This document shows, piece after piece, positions 1 to 8,335 of a DNA stretch of 64,000 bases. Position 1 is the first letter of the stretch. Every line of letters begins with the position of its first letter. The notes under the pieces were generated by a model. It did no database searches. It was not told the DNA's origin and was given only the letters and a program-made list of their open reading frames with translations. The position numbers and the translations under genes are program-made. The stretch is from Cohnella thailandensis (GTDB lineage: Bacteria; Bacillota; Bacilli; Paenibacillales; Paenibacillaceae): assembly GCF_014212135.1 (NCBI RefSeq), contig NZ_JACJVQ010000017.1, positions 248,001 through 312,000 on the forward strand, read 5' to 3'.

Positions 1-1
1 C

Positions 2-889
2 GGCATCACGAAGGACGGCAAGGTTTACGGCTATCCGCTGTCGATGGAAGGCTACGGCTTCATTTATAACAAGGATTATTTCGCCAAGGCGGGAATCGCC
101 GAGGTTCCGAAGACGATGACCGAGCTGAAGGAGGCGGTCGCGAAGCTGGAGGCGGCGGGCATCAAGGCGTTCGTGCCGGATTACGCCAACTTCTACGTGC
201 CCGGCGTGTTCGAGACGAACAACGCGGTGGCCAAGCAGCCCGATCCGGATCAGTTCCTCGCCGATCTGAAGTCGGGCGCCGCGAAAGTTACGGATAATCC
301 TCTCTTCTCGGACATGCTCGATTTGGTCCAGCTGCAGGCCGACCACGCCAGCAAAAACCCGATGTCGATCGACTACACCGGAATGGTCACCGACTTCGCG
401 GCCGGCGAGGGCGCGATCTCGTTCGGCTGCTCCTGCTCGCAGCCGCTTCTGGACCAAGCGCAGCCGGGCTTCGAGATCGGCGTGTTCGGCACCCCGCTGA
501 ACGACGATGCCGACTTGAACGACCGGGTGTTTGTCCAAGTCTCCTCGTACCTGGCGATCAACAAGGATTCGAAAGTCAAAGAACAGGCAAAGCAGTTCAT
601 CGATTGGCTGTACAGCTCCGAAGAAGGCCGCGAGTGGTACGTCAAGGACTTCCGCTATCTTCCCGTACTTAAGGGACTGGAGACGGACGCCGCCAGCCTG
701 GGCACGATCGGAGCCGGAATCAAGGCCTATATGGACCAAGGCAAGTATTTGGCCTACGAGTATCCGAAATATCCGGAGGGCCTGACGACCGAGTGGGGCG
801 ACACTCTCATCAAGATGATCGCGGGCAAGCTGGATAAGCAGCAGACGCTCGAAGAGCTCCAGGCGGTCTGGGAGAAAATGTCGAAGTAA
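2..889 (+). CDS. Extracellular solute-binding protein of a sugar-type ABC importer (5' end missing)
   Basis: The frame is already open at base 2, so the gene begins outside the window; 295 C-terminal residues are visible and no lipobox can be checked. The visible part has the family-1 solute-binding layout: an early aromatic/Gly stretch (YGYPLSMEGYGFIYNK) forming the hinge strand, then 'FAAGEGAISFGCSCSQPLL', where one usually reads 'f..GkaAM...G.w', and a C-terminal helical segment (AKQFIDWLYSSEEGREW). The protein would capture a sugar or similar small solute outside the membrane for an ABC permease pair; no permease follows, so these must lie upstream or elsewhere. It ends 88 bases before the Rieske oxygenase gene, in the same direction, which suggests it supplies the substrate of the following operon. 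Assignment to the superfamily is firm; the ligand is unknown. Confidence 0.85.
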   Translation, partial: GITKDGKVYGYPLSMEGYGFIYNKDYFAKAGIAEVPKTMTELKEAVAKLEAAGIKAFVPDYANFYVPGVFETNNAVAKQPDPDQFLADLKSGAAKVTDNPLFSDMLDLVQLQADHASKNPMSIDYTGMVTDFAAGEGAISFGCSCSQPLLDQAQPGFEIGVFGTPLNDDADLNDRVFVQVSSYLAINKDSKVKEQAKQFIDWLYSSEEGREWYVKDFRYLPVLKGLETDAASLGTIGAGIKAYMDQGKYLAYEYPKYPEGLTTEWGDTLIKMIAGKLDKQQTLEELQAVWEKMSK

Positions 890-977
890 CGGGGTTGATC
901 CGGTCGCCGGGACGGCGCGCATGCCGCATTCGGCGACCGGATCGGAATACGCATGCGATCGGGAGGAGGCTAACCTA

Positions 978-2276
978 ATGTTGTCGCAAGAAGATAACGA
1001 GTTGATCACGAGAGTCGGGGCCGGAACTCCGCTGGGCAATTTGTTCCGCCGGTATTGGCTGCCGGCCTTTCTCTCCGAGGAATTGGAGCCGGGGGGAGCG
1101 CCGATGCCGGTCAAGCTGCTAGGCGAGCGCCTTGTCGCCTACCGGAACAAGGAAGGGAAGCTCGGGCTGCTCGGCGAGTTCTGTCCGCACCGCGGCACGT
1201 CCCTGACGTTGGCCCGCAACGACGATTGCGGCCTGACCTGCATCTATCACGGCTGGGCGTTCGATACGGACGGCGCCTGCGCCGATATGCCTTCGGAGCC
1301 GGATTTCAGCCGCTTCAAGGAGAAGATCAAAGCCAAGAGCTATCCGGTCTACGAGGCGGGAGGCGTCGCCTGGACGTACATGGGCGAGCCGGAGCATCAA
1401 CCGGCGCCTCCGAAGTACATTTGGACCTCGCTGCCGGAATCCCACCGGATGGTGGCGAAGGTGTACCAGGAATGCAATTACCTGCAAATCTGGGAGAACG
1501 AGATCGACTACATGCACGCGGCGTTCGCCCATCTGGCGTTAAAGGAGCAAGACATGAAGGAGGGGGCGCTCAGCACGGAGCTCGGCATCAATCCTTCGCA
1601 TCCCCTCGTCACCTCGCGCAATCCTCTGCTTAGCGTACAGCCGACGACGTACGGCTTCCGCAACATGTTCGTCGGCCAGGCGGACACGTCGGAGAACGCC
1701 GATCAATTCATCCTGGACGCGCCGATTCTGATGCCATCGTTCGCCTTTACGCCCCGAGTCAAGGAAGAGGATCACCTGTTCCACGCCTACGTTCCGATCG
1801 ACGATACGACGACGTGGTCGTACGACGTTCACTTCACGCTCGACCGCCCTCTGAATCACGAGACGCAGAAGGAGCGGCGGGGGCTCTGGGTGGACGAGAA
1901 CCACAAAAAAATCTACAACCGCGACAACAATTACAAGCAGGACCGCTCGCTGATGGAGAGCGGGAACTTCTCCGGCATTCTCGGCATCAGCAACCAGGAC
2001 CACGCGGTCACCGAGAGCATGGGGCCGATCGTCGACCGTTCGAAGGAGCATCTCGGCACGAGCGACGTCGGGGTCATCGCGCTGCGGCGGATGGTGCTCA
2101 AGTCGATCAAGCAGCTGGAGAAGGGCGAGGTTCCGCTCGGTCTCGATCCCGGCATTCCGACCGACCGAATCTACAGCGAAGGCGTTATCGCCCCGCGAGG
2201 AATCCCTTGGAAGGAAGCGTGTCCGCTAGACTCGGCCTTCGAGCCGGCCAAAGCCGAGAAACCGGTGAAAAGTTGA
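978..2276 (+). CDS. Rieske-type aromatic ring-hydroxylating/demethylating oxygenase, alpha subunit
   Basis: A 432-residue non-haem iron oxygenase. The Rieske [2Fe-2S] ligands are C69-P-H71 and C88-I-Y-H91 in the pattern CxH-x16-CxxH. The mononuclear iron site shows D177 with H180 and H185 (EIDYMHAAFAH). Size and layout resemble the phthalate 4,5-dioxygenase oxygenase / vanillate demethylase group, which works as a homo-oligomer without a beta subunit and takes electrons from a separate reductase. Start: ATG 978 lies 8 bases after the strong ribosome site GGGAGGAGG (961-969); an earlier in-frame ATG at 921 has no such site. It is followed after 23 bases by a VOC dioxygenase. The only reductase in the operon is the YumC-like flavoprotein at the far end. 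The substrate cannot be told from sequence; N- or O-demethylation is as likely as ring hydroxylation. Confidence 0.88.
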   Translation: MLSQEDNELITRVGAGTPLGNLFRRYWLPAFLSEELEPGGAPMPVKLLGERLVAYRNKEGKLGLLGEFCPHRGTSLTLARNDDCGLTCIYHGWAFDTDGACADMPSEPDFSRFKEKIKAKSYPVYEAGGVAWTYMGEPEHQPAPPKYIWTSLPESHRMVAKVYQECNYLQIWENEIDYMHAAFAHLALKEQDMKEGALSTELGINPSHPLVTSRNPLLSVQPTTYGFRNMFVGQADTSENADQFILDAPILMPSFAFTPRVKEEDHLFHAYVPIDDTTTWSYDVHFTLDRPLNHETQKERRGLWVDENHKKIYNRDNNYKQDRSLMESGNFSGILGISNQDHAVTESMGPIVDRSKEHLGTSDVGVIALRRMVLKSIKQLEKGEVPLGLDPGIPTDRIYSEGVIAPRGIPWKEACPLDSAFEPAKAEKPVKS

Positions 2277-2299
2277 TTCGATAAGGGGGGGGATTCCAG

Positions 2300-3196
2300 G
2301 TGGTCCTGCAGCCGACAGAGCTTAAGCCGTCCGGCAAAGAGGCGCACGCCGGCACCGAGATGGGGGCGGTCCATCTCAAAGTGAGCGATCTGGAACGCTC
2401 GACAAGCTATTATACCGAGGTGCTTGGCCTCTCGGTTCTGAACCGCTACGCCGGTCTGGTGAGGCTGACGGCCGACGGCGTTCATCCCTTGATCCTGTTG
2501 GAGCAGATCCCGGGAGCGCTCGCTCTGCCACCCGGCCGGCACAGCGGCTTGTACCACTTCGCGCTGCTTGTCCCGAGCCGCCGGGATCTCGGTAACGCGC
2601 TGAGGCATCTAATCGGCCGGCAGGTTCGGCTCGGCTCGTCGGATCACGGCGTCAGCGAAGCGCTCTACCTGTCCGATCCGGACGGGATCGGCATCGAGAT
2701 CTACCGGGATCGCGATCGCTCGGAATGGACGTACCTGCCCGGCGGGCAAGTGTTCATGAGGACCGATCCGCTCGATGCCGCGGGCTTGCTGAGGGAAGCG
2801 GAAGTAAGGGAGTGGGAGGGGCTTCCCGTCGGAACGAGGATCGGCCACGTCCACCTTCACGTCGGCGACCTGAACCGGGCCGAAGCGTTCTACAGCCGCC
2901 TGCTCGGCTTCCGCATCATGCTCCGCTACGGACCATCCGCGCTGTTCGCCGGCGCCGGGGGCTATCATCACCATCTCGGGCTCAACGTCTGGGCGGGAGA
3001 GGGAGCGCCCGCGACGCCGGATCGGGCGACCGGGCTGAAGTATTTCACGATCGTCAATCCGGACCCCGACCACATCGAGTGGCTGCTGGAGGAGTTCGCC
3101 GCCCGCTCGATTCCCGTGGACGCCCGCGGCGACGGCTGGTACTTCAAGGATCCGTTCGGAATCGGAATCCGCTTGACGACGTGCGGGATTTTATGA
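2300..3196 (+). CDS. VOC-superfamily extradiol dioxygenase, CatE-like (catechol 2,3-dioxygenase type)
   Basis: A 298-residue protein made of two glyoxalase/bleomycin-fold halves (about residues 20-145 and 180-295). It resembles Bacillus subtilis CatE in the order of motifs, including LYHFALL, DHGVSEALYLSDPDG and GYHHHLGLN. A complete iron triad can be drawn in the N-terminal half: H25, H86 and E133 (GIGIEIY). The C-terminal half keeps H185 and the HHH at 223-225, but the position where the third ligand (Glu) would fall reads GIGIRL, i.e. Arg. Start: GTG 2300 is 7 bases after AAGGGGGGGG (2283-2292); no good ATG exists. It sits directly after the Rieske oxygenase, consistent with oxidation followed by ring or C-C cleavage. 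Role in a catechol-type step is an inference from the family; VOC proteins also include isomerases and lyases. Confidence 0.8.
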   Translation: MVLQPTELKPSGKEAHAGTEMGAVHLKVSDLERSTSYYTEVLGLSVLNRYAGLVRLTADGVHPLILLEQIPGALALPPGRHSGLYHFALLVPSRRDLGNALRHLIGRQVRLGSSDHGVSEALYLSDPDGIGIEIYRDRDRSEWTYLPGGQVFMRTDPLDAAGLLREAEVREWEGLPVGTRIGHVHLHVGDLNRAEAFYSRLLGFRIMLRYGPSALFAGAGGYHHHLGLNVWAGEGAPATPDRATGLKYFTIVNPDPDHIEWLLEEFAARSIPVDARGDGWYFKDPFGIGIRLTTCGIL

Positions 3197-3243
3197 CATT
3201 ACGGCGAATCTATCAGCGATTTTATTGAGGGGAGCGAGCTACG

Positions 3244-4182
3244 ATGGCAAAGCTTCATCGGCTTGACGCATCCGCGGATACGGTCGTCTGGGGCTACATC
3301 GGGGGCCGGCAGCGGCCGGTTCTGACGATCGAGCCGGGCGATTCCGTCGTATTGCGTTCCGTGTCGGGAACGCCGGACGACGAGGTGCCGCGGGAATGGA
3401 TTCCGGACGCGCTGCGGGAGATCTACGGCAAGGTGACGGACCGCGGACCCGGCGTTCATCTTCTGACCGGCCCGATCGCGGTCAAGGGGGCGATGCCGGG
3501 AGACACGCTGGCGGTCGAGATCGGGAAGATCCGCGTCGACGCCGATTACGGCTTCAATTATATGGGGCCGATGTCCGGGCTTTTCTATAACGAGATGGAC
3601 GACGCCGAGATCGCGATCGTCCCGTACGACAGGGAACGCCGTTACGGGAGCCTGGGACGGGCTTCGATCCCGCTCCGCCCTTTCTTCGGGATCATGGGGG
3701 TGAATCCCCCCGAAGATTGGGGCCGGATCACGAGCGTGACCCCGGGACGTTACGGCGGCAACATGGACAACAAGGAGCTGGTCGAAGGGACGACTCTCTA
3801 CTTGCCCGTCCTGCGCGAGGAGGCGCTGTTCTATGCGGGCGACGGGCATGGCGCGCAAGGCGACGGAGAGATCGACGTGACCGCGATCGAGACTTCGCTC
3901 GAAGGACGATTCAAGCTGGATCTCCTTAAGGGGACCGGCCAGGAATGGCCCTACGCGCGAAGAGGCTCGACCCTGATCAGCATGGGCTTCGACGAGGATT
4001 GGGCGGTGGCCCTCAAGGCAAGCGCAAATCAAATGATCGGGCTGCTCGGGGAGCAGTACGGACTGAGCCGGCGCGAAGCCTACCGGCTGTGCAGCATCTG
4101 CGCCGACTTCCGCATCACCCAGGCGGTCAACGGCATCAAAGGCGTTCACGGGCTGTTCGACACCTCCGTGATTACCTCGTGA
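3244..4182 (+). CDS. Acetamidase/formamidase family hydrolase
   Basis: A 312-residue cytosolic protein of the FmdA_AmdA family, which hydrolyses short amides such as formamide and acetamide to the acid and ammonia. Typical elements are the N-terminal strand with PGDSV (residues 29-33), HLLTGPIAVKGAMPGD (about 75-90), the GFNYMGP turn, GGNMDNKEL (about 173-181) and the C-terminal ICADFRITQAVNG segment. ATG 3244 follows GAGGGGAGCGAGC. It starts 47 bases after the VOC gene and is followed by a 145-base gap with a short hairpin (4185-4199, CGTCGG/CCGACG) and a purine-rich stretch but no other gene. Within this operon it would remove an acyl or formyl group as an amide, or recycle formamide made upstream. 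Family assignment is good; substrate unknown. Confidence 0.83.
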   Translation: MAKLHRLDASADTVVWGYIGGRQRPVLTIEPGDSVVLRSVSGTPDDEVPREWIPDALREIYGKVTDRGPGVHLLTGPIAVKGAMPGDTLAVEIGKIRVDADYGFNYMGPMSGLFYNEMDDAEIAIVPYDRERRYGSLGRASIPLRPFFGIMGVNPPEDWGRITSVTPGRYGGNMDNKELVEGTTLYLPVLREEALFYAGDGHGAQGDGEIDVTAIETSLEGRFKLDLLKGTGQEWPYARRGSTLISMGFDEDWAVALKASANQMIGLLGEQYGLSRREAYRLCSICADFRITQAVNGIKGVHGLFDTSVITS

Positions 4183-4327
4183 AGCGTCGGCGTCCGACGA
4201 GGAGCCGAAGGATAACGACAAACGAAGAAACCGAAGAAGTAACCTCGAATAAACGACGAAGCGACTAACGAAAAAAACCGACTGGAACGACGATCGGCTA
4301 GCGACATCTAAGAGCGAGGTGAGAAGC

Positions 4328-5860
4328 ATGTCCTCCTATTCCTTGGGGATCGATATCGGCACGACGGCCGTCAAGGCGATCCTGCTGTCGGAGGATCGCA
4401 TCGTCTATCAGACGAGCGCGGCGCATCACCTGCTGTCCGAACGCCATGGCTGGGCGGAGGAGGATGCGGGCGAGTGGTGGGGCAACGCTGTTAAGGTCGT
4501 CCGCGAGACGCTCGCCGCGGTTCCGGACGCGCGGGACGGCATCCGGGCGATCGGGGTGAGCGGCATGGTGCCCGCTATCGTCGTGCTGGACGAACGCGGG
4601 GAGCCTCTGCGCAACAGCATCCAGCAGAACGACGCCAGGGCGACCGAGCAGATCGAGCGGCTCAAGCGGGAGCTCGATCAGGAGCGGCTGTTCGCGGCGA
4701 CCGGCGGCTTCACGAACCAGCAGCACGTTCTCCCGCGGCTGCTGTGGCTGCGCGAGCATGAACCGCGGCTGTGGCCGCGAATCTCCGCCGTGCTAGGCTC
4801 CTACGACTACATCAACTACAAGCTGACGGGCACTCTTGCGCTCGAGATCAACTGGGCGGTCGAGAGCGGCATGTTCGACATCCGGAAGCGGGAATGGATC
4901 GGCGAACAGCTTAAGCTGCTCGGGCTGCCCGAGAGCGCGTTCCCTCCCGTCAAGGAATCGGCGGAGAGAATCGGCGTCGTTTCGGAAGAGGCGGCGGCGA
5001 TGACCGGCCTTCGGCCCGGAACCCCGGTCATCGCCGGGAGCGCGGACCATATCGCTTCCACGCTGGCGGCGGGCATCCTCGAGCAAGGCGAGCTGCTGAT
5101 CAAATTCGGCGGAGCGGGCGATATTCTCTACTGCATGAACGAGATCCGTCCGGCTCCGGAGCTGTTCTTCGATTATCACGTATATCCCGGCAAGTACCTG
5201 CTGAACGGGTGCATGGCTTCGAGCGGCTCGCTCGTCAAGTGGTATTCGAACGAGCTGCTGCAGGACGATTCGCCCGATCTGTTCGCCCGGCTCGACCGCG
5301 ACGCGGAGCGGGTGCCTCCGGGCTCGGACGGGCTGATCATCCTCCCGTACTTCCTGGGGGAGAAGACGCCGATCTTCGATCCCGAAGCGAGAGGAGTGCT
5401 GTTCGGGCTGAGCCTCGCCCATAAGCGGGAGCATCTTTTCCGGGCCATTCTCGAATCGGTCATTTACGGGTTTCGCCATCATATCGAAGTCATCCACGGC
5501 CTCGGCTACGAGCCGCAACGAATCTTGGCCACGAACGGAGGCGCGAAGAGCAAGTTCTGGTGCCAGATCGCGGCGGACGTTCTTAACGCCGAGATTCGAT
5601 CCTACCCTTCCCATCCAGGCTCCGCGCTAGGCGTCGCGTTTCTGGCGGGCAAGTCGGAGGGCGTGTACGGGAGCTGGGAACAAATCCGAGATTTTCTCGT
5701 TGATTACAGAGATTTTAAGCCGGACCCTTCGCGGGCGGCTGTCTACGATAAAGCTTATGCCATTTACCGCAAGCTGTACGCGCAGCTCAAACCGTTATTC
5801 GCCGAAGTCGGCGCGATGTACGGGGATTCGGCGGACCGACAGGAGGAGCAACCCTTATGA
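4328..5860 (+). CDS. FGGY-family carbohydrate kinase (xylulokinase-like)
   Basis: A 510-residue ASKHA-fold kinase that transfers phosphate from ATP to a sugar or polyol. The N-terminal phosphate loop (GIDIGTTAVKAI, from residue 7) is followed by the WAEEDAGEWW segment seen in xylulokinases, and the C-terminal half has the adenosine-site pattern ATNGGAKSKFW. The usual second signature with a catalytic Asp is represented by PVIAGSADHIAS (about residues 233-244). ATG 4328 was chosen over GTG 4319 because the ribosome site AGCGAGGTGAG (4313-4323) spaces it correctly. Its stop overlaps the next start (ATGA at 5857-5860), so kinase and SDR are translationally coupled. Together they suggest a carbohydrate or polyol branch in the pathway. 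The sugar is not predictable from sequence alone. Confidence 0.88.
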   Translation: MSSYSLGIDIGTTAVKAILLSEDRIVYQTSAAHHLLSERHGWAEEDAGEWWGNAVKVVRETLAAVPDARDGIRAIGVSGMVPAIVVLDERGEPLRNSIQQNDARATEQIERLKRELDQERLFAATGGFTNQQHVLPRLLWLREHEPRLWPRISAVLGSYDYINYKLTGTLALEINWAVESGMFDIRKREWIGEQLKLLGLPESAFPPVKESAERIGVVSEEAAAMTGLRPGTPVIAGSADHIASTLAAGILEQGELLIKFGGAGDILYCMNEIRPAPELFFDYHVYPGKYLLNGCMASSGSLVKWYSNELLQDDSPDLFARLDRDAERVPPGSDGLIILPYFLGEKTPIFDPEARGVLFGLSLAHKREHLFRAILESVIYGFRHHIEVIHGLGYEPQRILATNGGAKSKFWCQIAADVLNAEIRSYPSHPGSALGVAFLAGKSEGVYGSWEQIRDFLVDYRDFKPDPSRAAVYDKAYAIYRKLYAQLKPLFAEVGAMYGDSADRQEEQPL

Positions 5861-6639
5861 GCAATCTGCACGGCAAAGTAGCCGTCGTCACCGGAGCCGC
5901 GAGCGGAATCGGCCATAGCATCGCAACCAGGCTGGCATCCGCCGGAGCATCGGTCGTCATCTGCGACCTGAACGGCGAAGCGGCCAAGGAAGCCGCGGCG
6001 GCGCTTCCCGCGAGCGGCTCGGCCAAGCACGGCTTCGCTGCCGTCGACGTGACCCGCAAGGAGCAGGTGCAGGCAGCGGTTCAAGACATTATCGCCGATT
6101 ACGGCGCCATCGACATTCTGTGCAACAATGCTGGCGTGTCCACGATGAACCGCATCGAGGACCTGACCGAGAAGGAATGGGACTTCAACTTCGACGTGAA
6201 CGCGAAGGGGGTATTCCTGTTCACGCAAGCGGTGTTCCCATATATGAAGGCTCGCGGCAGCGGCAAAATGATCAACACCGCGTCGATGGCTGGCAAGCGG
6301 GCGACTCCGCTGCTCGCGCATTATGCGGCTTCCAAATGGGCGGTCGTCGGCTTCACCAAAAGCGCGGCGGTCGAGTTCGCTCCCTTCGGAGTCACGGTCA
6401 ATTGCGTCTGTCCCGGCTTCGTCCGGACGAGCATGCAGGAGCGGGAGCTGGAATGGGAAGCGGAGCTGCGCGGCATGACGCCGGAGGAAGTGAAGGACGA
6501 ATACGTCAAGCTGACGCCGATGGGACGGATCCAGGAGCCCGAGGACGTGGCGAAGGCCGTCTGCTTTCTGGCTTCCGAGGAAGCGGACTTTATCACCGGC
6601 GAAGCTCTGGACGTGACGGGCGGGGCGCACCTGCTGTAG
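5857..6639 (+). CDS. Short-chain dehydrogenase/reductase (SDR)
   Basis: A 260-residue classical SDR that interconverts an alcohol and a ketone with NAD(P). It has the cofactor loop TGAASGIG (12-19), an acidic residue at the end of beta-2 (CDLNG, D37) that favours NAD over NADP, NNAG at 90-93, and the catalytic S143, Y156 and K160 (YAASK). The C-terminal ITGEALDVTGGAHLL is the usual SDR end. It overlaps the kinase stop by four bases and is followed by the gamma-glutamyltransferase-like gene after 12 bases. It likely oxidises the sugar or polyol that the kinase or its neighbours handle. Substrate unknown. Confidence 0.9.
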   Translation: MSNLHGKVAVVTGAASGIGHSIATRLASAGASVVICDLNGEAAKEAAAALPASGSAKHGFAAVDVTRKEQVQAAVQDIIADYGAIDILCNNAGVSTMNRIEDLTEKEWDFNFDVNAKGVFLFTQAVFPYMKARGSGKMINTASMAGKRATPLLAHYAASKWAVVGFTKSAAVEFAPFGVTVNCVCPGFVRTSMQERELEWEAELRGMTPEEVKDEYVKLTPMGRIQEPEDVAKAVCFLASEEADFITGEALDVTGGAHLL

Positions 6640-6651
6640 GAGGGAGGAACG

Positions 6652-8271
6652 ATGGCCATCGAATTCGACGCTCTGAGCTACCCGAACGCATCGAGAAGAA
6701 CGACGGTATACGGGAGAAAAGGCATGGTGGCGACTTCGCAGCAGCTGGCGGCGCAGGCGGGGCTCGATATTCTCAAGCGGGGCGGCAACGCCGTCGACGC
6801 GGCGATCGCGACCGCGGCTTGCCTCACCGTCGTGGAGCCGACCTCCAACGGCATCGGAGGGGACGCCTTCGCTCTCGTGTGGATGAAGGGAGAGCTTCAC
6901 GGCCTTAACGCAAGCGGCCCCGCGCCGATGGGCATCTCCATCGACAAGCTGAAGGCGCAGGGCTTCGCCGAGATGCCGAAGTACGGCTGGCATCCGGTCA
7001 CGGTGCCGGGCGCCCCGTCCGCCTGGGCGGCGCTGGCGAAGCGGTTCGGCCGCCTGCCGCTGGCGGAGCTGCTGGAGCCGGCCATCCGCTACGCCGAAGA
7101 AGGCTATGCGGTGTCGCCGACGCTCAGCTCCTTCTGGCATCGCAATTACGAGAGACACGTAAAGGAATTCCCGAAGGTGCTGCTCGATCAATGGAGCGAG
7201 CTGTTCATGCCGGAAGGCGCGCCTCCCAAGCCGGGGGACATCTGGCGCTCGCGACGGCACGCGGAGACGCTGGCCGAGATCGCGGCCACGGATGCCGAGT
7301 CGTTCTACCGCGGGGCGCTGGCGGATCGGATCGACCGTTTCTCCCGGGAGACGGGGGGCTATCTCCGGAAGGAGGACCTGGCTCGCTTCGCCCCCGAGTG
7401 GGTGAAGCCGATCAACTCAAGCTACAAGGGCTGCGACGTGTGGGAGCTCCCGCCGAACGGTCAAGGCATCGTGACGCTAATGGCGCTTAATATCTTTAAG
7501 GGCCTGGACACGAGCGGGGACGATGCGGCGCGGTACGTCCATCGCCAGATCGAAGCGATGAAGCTGGCTTTCGAGGACGGGCTGGAGGAGATCGCGGATC
7601 CGTCCAGGCTGCGCGAAGGCGTTGTCGCCGAGCTGCTCTCCGAGGAATACGCGGACCGGCAGCGCCGGCGCATCGGCGAAGAAGCGATCGTGCCGCGCAC
7701 GCCTCCCGTCCCGACCGGAGGCACGGTCTATCTGTGCACGGCCGACGGCGAGGGCAATATGGTCTCGTATATCCAGAGCAATTACATGGAATTCGGCTCC
7801 GGCTTGGTCGTGCCGGGAACGGGCATCGCCCTGCACAACCGCGGACATTCGTTCTCGCTGAACCCGGCGCACCGCAACGCGCTGGAGCCGGGGAAGCGGA
7901 CGTACCACACGATCATTCCGGGCTTCCTGTCGAAGGACGGGGAAGCGATCGGACCGTTCGGCGTGATGGGCGCGTTCATGCAGCCGCAAGGGCACTTCCA
8001 AGTCGTGCTCGGCGCGCTGGACCGAGGACTTAATCCGCAGGCGATCCTGGATGCTCCGCGTTGGCGGTGGGACGAAGGCAGGAAGGTGCTCGTCGAGCCG
8101 TCGTTCCCGCGGGAGTTGGCCGAAGCGCTGCGCGACCGGGGCCACGAGATCGCCGTCGGAGACAACCCCGGCCTGTTCGGTCGGGGGCAGATCATCTGGC
8201 GGAACCCCCGTACCGGCGTCCTCAGCGGAGGAACGGATCCGCGAACGGACGGAGCCGTCGTCGCCTGGTAA
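6652..8271 (+). CDS. Gamma-glutamyltransferase/acylase-like Ntn hydrolase, cytosolic (YwrD-like)
   Basis: A 539-residue member of the gamma-glutamyltranspeptidase family, made as a proenzyme that cuts itself in front of a Thr that then serves as nucleophile. Residues 43-90 carry the conserved RGGNAVDAAIA and SNGIGGDAF stretches; the self-cleavage site is best placed at T358 (PTGGTVYLC), followed by the DGEGNMVS strand. There is no signal peptide or lipobox, unlike secreted Ggt, which matches the YwrD group. ATG 6652 has the ribosome site GGAGGGAGG. It may hydrolyse a gamma-glutamyl or other acyl amide inside the cell; with the acetamidase upstream it is the second amide-cleaving enzyme of the operon. 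Whether the bond is really gamma-glutamyl is not shown by sequence, since cephalosporin-acylase-like activities share the fold. Confidence 0.86.
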   Translation: MAIEFDALSYPNASRRTTVYGRKGMVATSQQLAAQAGLDILKRGGNAVDAAIATAACLTVVEPTSNGIGGDAFALVWMKGELHGLNASGPAPMGISIDKLKAQGFAEMPKYGWHPVTVPGAPSAWAALAKRFGRLPLAELLEPAIRYAEEGYAVSPTLSSFWHRNYERHVKEFPKVLLDQWSELFMPEGAPPKPGDIWRSRRHAETLAEIAATDAESFYRGALADRIDRFSRETGGYLRKEDLARFAPEWVKPINSSYKGCDVWELPPNGQGIVTLMALNIFKGLDTSGDDAARYVHRQIEAMKLAFEDGLEEIADPSRLREGVVAELLSEEYADRQRRRIGEEAIVPRTPPVPTGGTVYLCTADGEGNMVSYIQSNYMEFGSGLVVPGTGIALHNRGHSFSLNPAHRNALEPGKRTYHTIIPGFLSKDGEAIGPFGVMGAFMQPQGHFQVVLGALDRGLNPQAILDAPRWRWDEGRKVLVEPSFPRELAEALRDRGHEIAVGDNPGLFGRGQIIWRNPRTGVLSGGTDPRTDGAVVAW

Positions 8272-8335
8272 GCGGCGAGTCGGCGGCAAGAGAAGACGAA
8301 AGCCTACCCCATTCGAAGTTGAGGAGCGTGCCAAT

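Noticed and set aside
4183..4327. Terminator or small gene between the amidase and kinase genes
   Set aside because: The CGTCGG/CCGACG hairpin has no T run and there is no open frame with a ribosome site; it is left as an intergenic gap in the operon.
5764..7260. Long minus-strand open frame (498 codons) opposite the SDR and gamma-glutamyltransferase-like genes
   Set aside because: Shadow of GC-rich coding DNA: no ribosome site, no recognisable domain, Arg/His-rich translation and full overlap with two well-supported genes.
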